Of a stretch of 64,000 bases of DNA, positions 10,370-21,880 are shown one piece after another (the stretch's first letter is position 1; each line of letters opens with the position of its first letter). Made by a program: the position numbers and the translations under genes. The notes beneath the pieces were generated by a model that made no database searches, was not told the origin of the DNA, and saw only the letters and a list, made by a program, of their open reading frames with translations. Source of the DNA: Nymphaea colorata (lineage: Eukaryota > Streptophyta > Magnoliopsida > Nymphaeales > Nymphaeaceae); NCBI RefSeq assembly GCF_008831285.2, contig NC_045138.2, positions 4,557,205-4,621,204 of the forward strand, given 5' to 3'.

Positions 10370-13130
10370 ACAATAACAAACGCAAAACATAAGCAAAAAG
10401 ACGAAATATACAATACAATATACAGTAAAATAAAATAAGATGGGTGGAGAGAGAGTAGGGAGACAGAGCGACACAATCACCCAGCCGCAGGTGAAATACG
10501 ACGTCATAGCCGCATGGCAAAATGTACATCTTCCTGCACAAGACGAGCCACAGACTTCGACGAAGAGAAGGTACCCCTGATGACCCTATTGTTGTGCACT
10601 TCCCAAATTGGCCACCAAGCTGAAATGAGCCACAACCTCCAGACTCAACCCCAAGAAACCGCCAGGTGGGGAGAAGGACAGAAGAGGAAAAAAAGATGAA
10701 TGGAGGGTGGATCTGGAAGGCTACCAACAAAGGAAGGCCAGGAAGAGGCAAGAACACTAAAGAAAAAAGAACAATAGTAAAAAGGTGGACCTGAAACTCA
10801 GCCGCGGCGAGACAGAGGGGACACTGATTAGTTAAACTGATGTCAAGGCGCTGTAAGTGGTCAAAAGTGTTGATGTGACCAGCAAGAAAAAGCCAAACAA
10901 AAGCAGTGGCACGAGGAGAAGAGCCAGGGGACCAAAGGGAACATGGTAGGAGTGATGCCACAGAAGAACCAAAGGAGGCTAGATAACAAGAAGAAAAAGT
11001 GAATTCACGGGAATGTGAAAGAGGCCAGGATGGGGATGCGAATGATGGGAGGTCAAGAAGGCAGAGGAAAAGAGGAAGAGCTGAAAGCAAGTCACATCAA
11101 AAGTGAGAGAGAGAGGTGTGAGAGATGGAAATACTTCAATCACTAGGGAAAGACAAGTCAAATTTGGAGCTAATGAACAAGGTGATGGGAGAGTACTCAG
11201 TTGCCATACGCCACAACCAAGAACACAGAGAAGACTCACAAGCCCGACTAAAGTTAGTAATCATAGCACCCCCAAGAAGACGTGGAAGGGCAACCACATC
11301 TCAATGCACAAGGCGATCCGAAGGCCGATCACCATCCCAGATATATTTACAGATGATCTTGTCAAACCTTTTCAGAACAGCTACAGAAGGTCGACAGACA
11401 GCCAGAGTATGGAGGGAGATAGATGCAAAACAATGCTTAGCAAGAGTAATACAACCCAGAAGAGAAAACAGTTTTTTCTGCCAACACTGGAAGCGATCAA
11501 CAAGCTTCTGCTCCATTCAATTTCAAAAGGAATGTGCATGAGGCGACAATGTAATATGAAGACCCAAGTAGTCTATAGGCAGAATAGTAGCCTTGCACCC
11601 GAAGCAGGCTTCAGCAAGAAGCACTGTGGTGGGATCTGCGTGAATGAAAGAAAGGTGACAATTAAAAGAATTAATAGAAAGACCCGAGATGAGCTCAAAA
11701 ACCCGAATGATAAGCCAAGTTCTCACAATCTATTGACAGAAAACAGTGCCAAACAGGAGAAAAGCATCAGCATACTGAATGAAGGAGAGGGCTTGTAAGT
11801 GGGGGAGTGAGTGTGGAGTGAGAAAGCCTACGACCACAACGTGACAGAATAAAGCTAAAAAGCACCCAACAACTAAGTTGACGAGCAACGACGATAACAG
11901 ACAACCCTGACGGAGGCCATGACTTAGACACAAGAAATCGCCACACAACCCATTGAAGGAGACCGCTAGCTAGACCCCAGTGACAGGCGAAAGGATCCAC
12001 TGTCTAAATGACAGACCAAAAGCAAGGCGTGTGAGGAGGTAGAAAGAAACTCCCAACTATCCGAATCAAAAGCCTTAGAACACTGGTGCGAGGAGGGGCA
12101 AGCAAGGTACTTCGGGGGAGTACGGCAGAGTAGGGAAGACTCTATGGGGAAGGCGAGGCTGGCTCCAGCAGAGAGGGAACCAAGGGTAGGAGCTGCGACG
12201 GAGGGAGCTCGACAAGCGAAGAACACTGGTGCGACAAACCACCTAGGCTGAAGATCCGCAGGACCTCTACCGAGAAAGACAGACCCCGTGTGCCAGGAAA
12301 AGCAAGCCCAAGCCAAGAAAGTCTGAAAGAGCCAAAGAAAATAGTGCTAGCATCCGAAGAAGGCGAACGCTGAGCAGCTGGCAGAGGAACCCAGACCCAA
12401 AAGGAGGAAGCAACCAGAGTAAAGCCATGCCGCCGACCAAAAAGTCACAGATCATTTTGATAAGCAGAAAAACAGCAGCGAGAACACATGCCAGCCCGAC
12501 GGCCGTTTAAGGTAGCACACCTTTGACACCACCACTGGCCCCATCTGACGCAGATAGACGTGACAGACCGAAAAAGGTAACGAATCCTGGAAGCACGATG
12601 GGAAGAGGGGACGCACCAAGGTGAGGGGGCTGGCCTACCAACAGAGGCCACTTTTGGGAGCCTAGGCCAAAAAGAACAATCACCTATCTGTGAAAGAAGA
12701 AACCAACAGTGCGCAGATGGGAGGAATACCAGGAGAAGATCACGAGCGTTTTGCAGCTGAAATGAGCTGGTGAAGACACAATTGAAGATGGTAGACTGCC
12801 AATTGAAAGACAATGCCAAAGCTTGATGGACCCCCTCAGGTGAGCAAAGGAAACTGACCGCAACACGACAAAGCAACTGATTAAGAGGGAGAGGGTTACC
12901 CAGCTTGATACCACAAAGACTTATACCACCAACCCAAACCCCCTTTGGCGGTCGCAAAGGCGGAGGAGGGGGGAGGGTGGCCATGACACGCACCTTGTGC
13001 AAGAGCAAAGTGGCCGGTCCAAAGCAACGAAGCCAATCACACGTGTGTGCCCACCCACTGCCAAGACAATTGCATCCAAACCCGCTCAAAGCCTCATCTG
13101 AGCACGGCCCCGCAGGCTTGTGACACACAA
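10370..13130 (-). mobile_element. degenerate L1-type LINE retrotransposon
   Basis: The minus strand shows LINE pieces in the right order but with many stops and frameshifts. There is a Cys-rich zinc-knuckle-like segment of the gag-like ORF1 (about 12490-12545). Then the reverse-transcriptase block KAFDSDSWEFL (about 12040-12075), GLRQGCLLSSLLVNLVV (about 11865-11920) and a degenerate YADD (IQYADAFLLF, about 11750-11785). Then comes the thumb/connection segment (RFQCWQKKLFSLLGCITLAK, KIICKYIWDGD, about 11320-11510) and a zf-RVT-like end (GHINTFDHLQRLDISLTNQC, about 10800-10880). The endonuclease and the N-terminal half of RT are missing between ORF1 and RT. It is not active. The GC content is higher than that of its surroundings. 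The 5' limit is uncertain. Confidence 0.85.
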
Positions 13131-14977
<1,847 letters not shown>

Positions 14978-15654
14978 TAAGGGTGGGCATCGGGCCGGGC
15001 TGCTCAGCCTGGCCCGATAGCCTGGGTCTCCGCCCAGGCCCGGCCCGCCGTCCCGAACCCTTTCCCCCTCCACGACCCCCTTTCCCCTCCACGACCCCCT
15101 TTCCCCTTGCCCTCCGGACCCCCTTTCCCCCCCGCCCTCTCATTGGGTCCCTACCGACGGCCCACAACGACTGCAGGCACAGCAACAACGATGGAGGAGG
15201 AGGGAGACGGGGGAGGAGGGGGAGCGGCAAGGGAGATGGAGGAGGAGGGAGAGGGAGAGGGGGAGCGGAGCAGAGAGGGAGAGGGAGAGGGAGAGGGGGA
15301 GAGGCAGAGGGGGAGCGGGATCTGAGAGGGAGAGGGGGAGCGGGAGCAGAGAGGGAGAGGGAGAGGGAGAGGGGGAGCAGGAGCAGAGAGGGAGAGGGAG
15401 AGGGAGAGGGAGAGGGAGAGGGGGAGCGGGAGCAGAGAGGGAGAGGGAGAGGGAGAGGGGGACGGAGCAGAGAGGAGAGAGGGAGCGGGAGAGGGAGAGG
15501 GGGAGAGGAAGAGGGAGAGGGGGAGCGGAGAGGGAGACCCGGAGACGGAGGAGGAGGGGCGGGAGTCAGGCCGGCCCGGGCCAGGTTTTTCCCGGCCTGG
15601 ACCTGGGTCCGACCGGGCCGGCTCAGTGGCGGCCCGGCCCGACGCCCAAGCTTA
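14978..15654. mobile_element. hAT-like non-autonomous element (677 bp) with perfect TSD
   Basis: Left end taagggtgggcatcgggccg; the right end in reverse complement reads taagcttgggcgtcgggccg, so the termini are inverted with 17 of 20 positions matching. It is flanked by a perfect 8-bp direct repeat ggtttcaa (14970-14977 and 15655-15662), the hallmark of hAT insertion. The termini match those of the MITE at 8372, so this is the same family. The inside is very GC-rich and carries an array of GGGAGA-like units. No transposase is present; the open frames across it (Pro/Ser-rich or Gly/Arg-rich) come from the array. Confidence 0.92.
15180..15535 (+). repeat. GGGAGA-type array inside the hAT element
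   Basis: About 350 bp made of gggagagggagaggg-type runs interspersed with gcggagcagagag units of roughly 30-50 bp. The plus strand is almost pure purine and G-rich. It lies wholly within the terminal inverted repeats of the element at 14978-15654. Confidence 0.9.
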
Positions 15655-16225
15655 GGTTTCAAGATTGTATATATCACATTATTTTTACATGATAAAATCA
15701 GAGAAGCAAAAGATTAACAAATTTTATGAAGCTGAAATGGGGAAGTCTAAGAGATGTAGAAGGCTTGGGTTGGGGATCTTTCCACCAGATTTATTTAGCA
15801 ACAAGTAAATTAACAAATTTAATTTCTTCTTTAGCGCATCTAGATAAAAAAATGCGTGCTTGAGTATATTTATCATGAGCTCCAGTATTATAAACATGTT
15901 TCACCAGACTAAAGATAAAAACAGGTAACTGTACTGATGTGAGAAAGAGTCATATGGAATTGTTCTTAGAGTGTGGAACCCAAGGGTCTGGATGTCTTTT
16001 CACATTAAAACCACTTGCTGTCATGTTTTGTAAATTGAAGGGAGGGGGAGAGCTGTTGCATTTACTCTCTCTCACTGACAAGACAATCATGTGGTGGTGG
16101 AGCAAATTAAACGGACCCACTCGCTTTGTATCTATCTTTACTTCTTTGCCTTTCTTTCTCTCCACTTGAAAATTGCTCCTCTTCCTCTTCCTCTTCCTCT
16201 TCCACCTACTGAGAAACCAGGGAAG
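15655..16225 (+). promoter_or_regulatory. 5' region of the NLR pseudogene
   Basis: From about 16080 (atgtggtggtggag ... acccactcgct) this matches the promoter block of the NLR at 5-7.7 kb. The leader from about 16137 is pyrimidine-rich, with a small (CTTCCT)n expansion (16179-16203). The upstream part (15663-16075) shows no gene. Confidence 0.5.
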
Positions 16226-17105
16226 ATGGCAATAGTAATCGATGCACTTTCAGAAGCAGCCATTTCTAATCTGTTCCAGTCTGTAACGAGTTTGTTGAAA
16301 GACAAGGTGGACCTCATCCGGAATGCCAAAGTCGAACTCGAGAAGATCCAGGAGAAGCTGGAACGCTTGCAGAAGACCATCAAAGTCATAGAGCGAAAGC
16401 CATTTTTCAGCAACGAGCGCAACAGGGATCTAGAGGGAGAGCTGAAGGGCGTTGTTTATGATGCACAGGATATCATTGAAGAATACCAAACCAGAATTGC
16501 ACTTTGCAAAAGGGACAAGCATCCTATAACTTCATGGAACAAGGTAAGCAAGCCCTGGACCACTATGTGTTCTTGCTTCAAGGAACATGTATCTGCTTCC
16601 TACAAACTTGCAAATGATATTAAAAATATCAACCAAAAGCTTGATAAAATAGAACAACGTAAGGAAATGATGGATTTGCTCAAGACAACACCAAAAGTTA
16701 AGTGAGGATCCTATTGGTGGTGAACATGACAATCCTCGAGAGACAACCCATCTCATAAGTACTGCACAACCACCCATGGGAAGGGCAGATGGTAAAGAGA
16801 AAGTAAAAGAACTCTTGTTTGATGGCTTTACAGAGAGTAGTGTGCCACGAAAAGATGATGTTTCTATTGTATCCATTGTAGGTCAAGGCGGGACTGGGAA
16901 AACAACTCTTGCAAAAATGGTTTTTAATGAAGTTAAAGAACAGTTTGGGAATGCTGGTGGTGGGTTTGTGTTTCGGAGAAGCCAAATCGTATGGGTTTGC
17001 TGAAAAAGATATTAAAGGAAGTCTGCAGGGAATCAGAAGAACTTAAGGGTATCACTTCCTTGAGTGGTTTGTCAAAGAGCAAGTTCTTATTGGTCTTAGC
17101 CTTTT
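16226..17105 (+). pseudogene. truncated CC-NB-LRR (NLR) pseudogene
   Basis: Paralogue of the minus-strand NLR. The start (MAIVIDALSEAAISNLFQSV) and coiled-coil region align throughout, including FFSNERNRDLEGELKGVVYD and NINQKLDKIEQ. A first frameshift near 16697 gives a stop after TTPKVK; the homologous text continues in another frame (GGEHDNPRETTHLIS). The NB-ARC P-loop GQGGTGKTTLAKMVFNEV is intact at about 16889. A second frameshift near 16975 precedes KKILKEVCRESEE. Homology stops at FLLVL, that is, in the middle of kinase-2 (about 17100), where an unrelated duplicated segment begins. The remaining NB-ARC and all LRRs are absent. Not functional as an immune receptor; a short CC-only product of about 160 residues would still be encoded from 16226 to 16705. 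Confidence 0.92.
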
Positions 17106-17297
17106 AGCTATTTGCTTCATGTTAGCTTTCTCGATTTCATGCACAGAAGGCTGCAGTTAAAACAAGTGATGCAAGAAGCAAAATCCAACAACAGCCCACA
17201 AAAAAAAAAAAATTGTTCTTCCATCAAACTCTCATTTTCACACAGTGGTGAAAGGTACAGTTCATTAAGTACCACAGTAGCAATGGCTCCTCTCTCC

Positions 17298-17336
<39 letters not shown>

Positions 17337-17555
17337 CAGACACTGCATGCTGACACATAATTACAGCAGTTGTAGATGTCTACAGGCTGGCAAGATCCAT
17401 ATGATTGGTGCTAAATAAATCCAGAAAAAGTTTGGATGCATGACTTTTTTTTTTTTTAAAAATCCAAACTCAAGGCTGGTCATCCCTATTATGAAAAGAC
17501 AAAGATGATGATGTCCCCATGATAACCATTACAGAGTGTTTCATGTTTAGGCTTA
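17103..17555. repeat. duplicated segment, copy A
   Basis: Starts exactly where the NLR pseudogene ends (ttttagctatttgcttcatg). It includes gcacagaaggctgcagttaa, a poly-A run and a (CT)n(AT)n microsatellite (17290-17336), and ends near ttacagagtgtttcatg. It is repeated about 650 bp downstream. Origin unknown; it may be intron or 3' sequence of a gene. Confidence 0.85.
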
Positions 17556-17754
17556 GGATCAGGCTGTGTAGGACTCATACTAATGCAGTTCAGCAGTTGT
17601 TTTTCAACAAACTCTGTTTGACAGAACCATTAGCTCAGTACCAGGTGTGAAAGGTCTCTCTAACAATAGCAACAAAGTAAGATCAAGTGGCACCAGCCAT
17701 GCAAGGTTGGTTCAGACCAATTGCGCGGCCAGGCCAGGTTTTGCTGCTAGCCAT

Positions 17755-17943
17755 TTTAGCTATTTGCTTTCATGTTAGCTTTGTCGATTTCATGCATAGA
17801 AGGCTGCAGTTAAAACGAGTGATGCAAGAAGCAAAATCCAACAATAGCCCACAAAAAAAAAATTAATAGTTCTTCCATCAAACTCTCATTGTCACACAGT
17901 GGTGAAATGTACAGTTCATTAAGTACCTCTGTGGCTATGGCTC

Positions 17944-18001
<58 letters not shown>

Positions 18002-18160
18002 TGCATGCTCCCGCATAATGACAGCAGTTGTAGATCCCTACAGGCTGGCAAGGTCCATGATTGGTGCTAAATAAATCTGGAAAAAGTTTGGATGCATGAT
18101 TTTTTTCTTCAAAATCCAAACTCAAGATCACAATTACAGAGTGTTACATATTTGGACTTG
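17755..18160. repeat. duplicated segment, copy B
   Basis: Second copy of the 17103-17555 segment in the same orientation, with the same internal order: gcatagaaggctgcagttaa, poly-A, then (CT)n(AT)n at 17943-18000 (longer AT than copy A). About 70 bp near its end are missing relative to copy A. The 17556-17754 spacer between the copies shows nothing identifiable. Confidence 0.85.
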
Positions 18161-18321
18161 CAAAAAAAAAAAAAGAAAAGAAAAAGAACAATTGCCCCAG
18201 GTTTGCAAGGTTCTGACAGGAATCACATATTACTAGAACTAACTTTAACATTAGTATCACTGGTTTATTCCTTCACAAATAAAGGCCCTGCAGTTGGCAT
18301 TGCAACAAACATTGTTAACAG

Positions 18322-18790
18322 TTAGGGTCATACACGAGTGAAGTCAAGCTTTATAAGGTTAGCTCATGTTTGACTTGGTAGACTATGTTCGAGTGCGACT
18401 CCTTTAAGCTTGTGAATTAAAACCTAAAAGTCGATTTCACATGCTTGAGATGAAGCTCGACAACAAGCTAATGGAATTAAAATAGCGTGCAACAACTAAG
18501 CACCACGTTTCTGTGATTGGGTTCATATAATCTTGAAAATGGATTCAACATGCATATTCTTGAATTATATATAATGGTCAAAATGAATCCACCCTTGCAT
18601 TGCATTAGGACTAACATGTTCAAGATTCTGTTATAATTTTCTGCAACATGAGTAATTTGGCCTTCCTTGCTGTTACCCATAATACATGCGACTTTTTAAA
18701 GAACCTGAAATTTTAATTTAAGCCCAAGTTCGTCTTGTTTAACAGATGAGCCGAGCTTAATCAAGCAAGTCCGAACTCCAATCATTGTGT
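18322..18790. repeat. AGCTCGA-type repeat remnant
   Basis: Two flanks (about 18322-18470 and 18700-18790) carry words such as gttagctcatgtttgact, gagatgaagctcgac and gagccgagcttaatcaagc around an AT-rich centre. They resemble the outer parts of the element at 47200-47577. Termini and TSD could not be defined. Confidence 0.4.
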
Positions 18791-18929
18791 CAGTCGAAAG
18801 GATAAAATAGATTATCAACATTAATGTACATATATTCAAACTAGGTTGCATGGTTGTGCTTTCATCTAGGAAATTACGCTTCTTATTTTTGTTCACCAGA
18901 AAAAAGCATGTTTGTTCATTACCATATTG

Positions 18930-19145
18930 ACACCACCAACGTCAATCTAAGCTGACCATCACCATCTCCATATTGTTCTGAATTGTTCACAGTCTAATCC
19001 TATGCTAAGTTCATCCATGTCGGCTGCCTTCACAAAAGAAAACAGATCGCATGTCAGGAACAGAAACAGTACGACGGTCCCTTAACTGCTGCTGCAGATT
19101 GAGTGCAGGACAGCTTCAATCATCAACAATTCAAGCTTGTCTTTC
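18930..19145 (-). pseudogene. NLR 3'-end fragment (same block as at 34.9 kb)
   Basis: The order gtcaatctaagctgacca, gccttcacaa, acagcttcaat and caacaattcaagcttg matches about 34870-35005, where it lies directly beside an NLR C-terminal fragment. The gagtgcaggaca word also occurs at the 3' end of the intact NLR (about 4609). Read on the minus strand it is probably the 3' end or 3' UTR of a lost NLR copy. No open frame remains. Confidence 0.5.
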
Positions 19146-19156
19146 AAATCCAGAAC

Positions 19157-19457
19157 TGATGAGATTTAGAAAAGTAGAGAAGGAGAATAAACCAGATTTA
19201 CGTGGTTTGGATCTGTAAATCCTACATCCACGATGAAAACATCACACAGCTTGGTGCTCTGTTTCATACAATTCTTTACACGTTACACTGAATATATGTA
19301 GTTGTTGAGAGGAAATAAAAGAGTAACAATGAAGGCGTACAATCCTCAACGGTACATTAATGACTACAAGAAATGTATATGGTAACAAAAGCTAACACCA
19401 ACAAGGTAAGATATTCTTGACAAATTTATTTGTGTGATGCTGTAACGTCGACTTCTC
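19157..19457 (-). repeat. LTR of copia element 1
   Basis: Read on the minus strand it starts tgagaagtcgacg right after a polypurine tract (cttgagggggagaga) and ends ...aaatctcatca. It contains the acgta-aatctgg and atccaaaccacgt words common in plant copia LTRs. Boundaries are inferred from TG...CA and the polypurine tract, not from a second LTR. Confidence 0.65.
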
Positions 19458-20450
19458 ATCTCTCCCCCTCAAGTGGGGCGTACAAGTCATGGCAGCCCCA
19501 CTTGTTAATAGCATCATTTAACTGTTTTCTTGATATTGCTTTGGTTAATCCATCTGCAAGCCGCTTTGAACTTGGTCTGAAGATAGTACTGATTTCTTCA
19601 TGTTGACCTTTTCTCTTATGAAGTGACAGTCAATTTTCATATGTTTTGTTCTTTCATGGAACAAAGCATTTGCTGCAATATGCATGGCAGCTTGATTATC
19701 ATAGTGCATTGGTGTGAGAGAACCGAATTCTAATTCCATTTCAGATAAAAGGGGAGGAATTCAAGTAATTTCACTAGCTGTAGTGGCCATCGCCCTGTAT
19801 TCTGCTTATGCAGTGGACCTAGAAGTGATTCAATGTATCTTACTTTGCCACGTTATCTTCGACATAAATACAATCTCCAATAGTGGATTTTTGATCCCTG
19901 CTTCCTCCCCAATCTACATCAGAATATGCTCTAATGTTGACATGAATCATTGGCCAGCTGATTTTTTTTAAATATTTGAGAGTCCGTCCAACCATGTCCC
20001 AATGTTTCTGAGTGGGATCATGAATATGTTTATTAACAAGATTTATTGCGTAGGTGATGTCAGGTCTTGTAACTGTGAGATATATAAGCTTTCCTACCAG
20101 TCATTGATATCTTAAAACTTCTAGGGTCTCCTGTCACTCAGTAACAGCCTCTTTGTGGTATGACCACCGATCTATCTACAGGACAACATCCAAGTTGTTC
20201 AATTTCTTTGGGCAGATCAGTGACATGTTTTCTTTGTGACATAAATAATCATTTCCTTGACTAAGCAATATTCATCACCAAAGACATTTTAATTTTCCCA
20301 AATCCTTTATGTCAAAGGCTTTCTAAAGTAATTCTTTGGAATCCTTGAACTTGAGATTGTTGCTTCCTGCGATATTCTTCTTTTGAATTTCAAAGGAAAA
20401 TTATTGTATATCCTTGAACAATGAACGAATCGTTTGAATCTGGTACCAGC
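19157..20450 (-). mobile_element. Ty1/copia element 1, 3' end only
   Basis: The minus strand carries the end of a copia polyprotein in broken frames: RT thumb (KAFDIKDLGKLK, about 20280-20320), RNase H (YSDVDWGG, about 19905-19930; MHYDNQAAMHIAANALFHER, about 19650-19710; HTKH-type FHERTKHMKIDCHFIREKV, about 19600-19660) and the C-terminal LTKAISRKQLNDAINKWG (about 19500-19550). The stop at about 19461 is followed by a polypurine tract and LTR. Gag, protease, integrase and the RT palm are absent. Dead element. Confidence 0.88.
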
Positions 20451-21880
20451 GGGTATCATCCCTCCTGGGACAACATTCCTAAGCACTCAATATGCACCCG
20501 GTTCCTTGCCTGACTTAAGCTCAAGTCGGCCCAAATGAGGTTATCGAGCTAGGTCCGTCATAACTTATTTTTAATATATATATATATATATATAGTTAAT
20601 TATATGTATATGTCAAACTATATTAAAATATATTTTTATTCAACCTCGGGACTTGGTTGTGAACAGTCGGGCCGGGCTTTGGCTGCAGACACAAACTGCC
20701 GTCTGACCCGAGCCCCTCTTCTTATTATGCTGACCCGGCATGAAGTCATTCATTTCAGGCTCTGCCATTCATGCTCATAACAAATGATCTTGTCCCCATA
20801 GTACAAGAGCTGGCTATCTTGTGTTGTCTTTTTTCTTTTTGTTTTGCGATGACTTCTTCAATAATCTTAAGTTAAACACACACTTGCTCTCCAACCAACA
20901 AATACGGGTGGTCATGGAGTCGGGCCAACTCAGGATCGACTCAAACTCCATCGCTTAAGCTCAAGTCATTTAACAAATGAGTTGAATTCATGTTAAGGAT
21001 TGAACTCACATATAAAAACGAGTTGAGCTCAAGATAAGGAGGCTCGGCTCAATTAAGCTGATGATAGAAATACATAAAAGATGTTTCCTTTTATTATTAT
21101 GAAAAGATGGTTGACTTAGTAGGATTCTTCCTCTTGGCAGGAGGTAGGTCTCCCCATCTACCTAAAAAAAAACATGATTTTTTTAATAAAGTGCTCATTT
21201 AAACTCAAACCTAGGCGAGATAGCCATCTCAACTGGAGCTTGGTCGAGCCGAGTCGAGCCTCCATGTGCTCGAGTCGAGTAGTCATGGTCGAGCAGCATT
21301 TTGAAACTCAAGCAACTTTGCCTAGCTCAACTTGAACGCACTTCCCAACAAAAGGGGAGAATGTTTCGGCACATTGAGCAATGGAACTCAACAAATTGAC
21401 CAACGCATGCATTGACCAACATGGAGTTGGTCAAACTTTCCTTTTATTTCACGCCAGTTGTAGAAATTCAGCAAAAGAAGAGAGACAAGCTTGGGCTTTG
21501 GATGCTTTGTTGATAAGTTGTAAAAGGTCGGATTTTGTCTCCAGAAGTTTTATCTTGTTCAAAAATTTAGTATTTTTTTCTACAAACAAGTACAACTATC
21601 GGCAATTAATAAAAATAAACATTATAGGCTAAGTGAGCTTATGCAGGGGTAGATAAGCTAATAAAATATGAATGGTATTAAAATGAAGGAAAAGAATTCC
21701 TAAATCGCGTTCTAACTAATGAAAATGGTGCCAGATGTATGTTGCCATAGTGACACGTGATCACTCAAACCCTGAATATTGTAAGTCAATTTTTTTCTTT
21801 TCATTCTGTCATACCATTGTCCACTTGTGTTTTGGCTCGGCCTACCATTTTTAGATGTTCGTATTTTTTTCCTCTTAAAA
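20451..21880. other. intergenic sequence with hAT-like and AGCTCGA-type fragments
   Basis: No gene recognised. About 20905-21340 has cgagtcgagcctccatg, gagttgagctcaag and related words, like the AGCTCGA-type element at 47.2 kb, interrupted by an AT-rich insertion at about 21065-21200. An (AT)n tract lies at about 20574-20594, and cgggccgggct words at about 20668-20720. An open frame at 21381-21632 has no recognisable similarity. Confidence 0.45.

Noticed and set aside
11103-11798. 231-codon plus-strand open frame
   Set aside because: Antisense shadow of the LINE reverse transcriptase and connection region, which reads with recognisable motifs on the minus strand.
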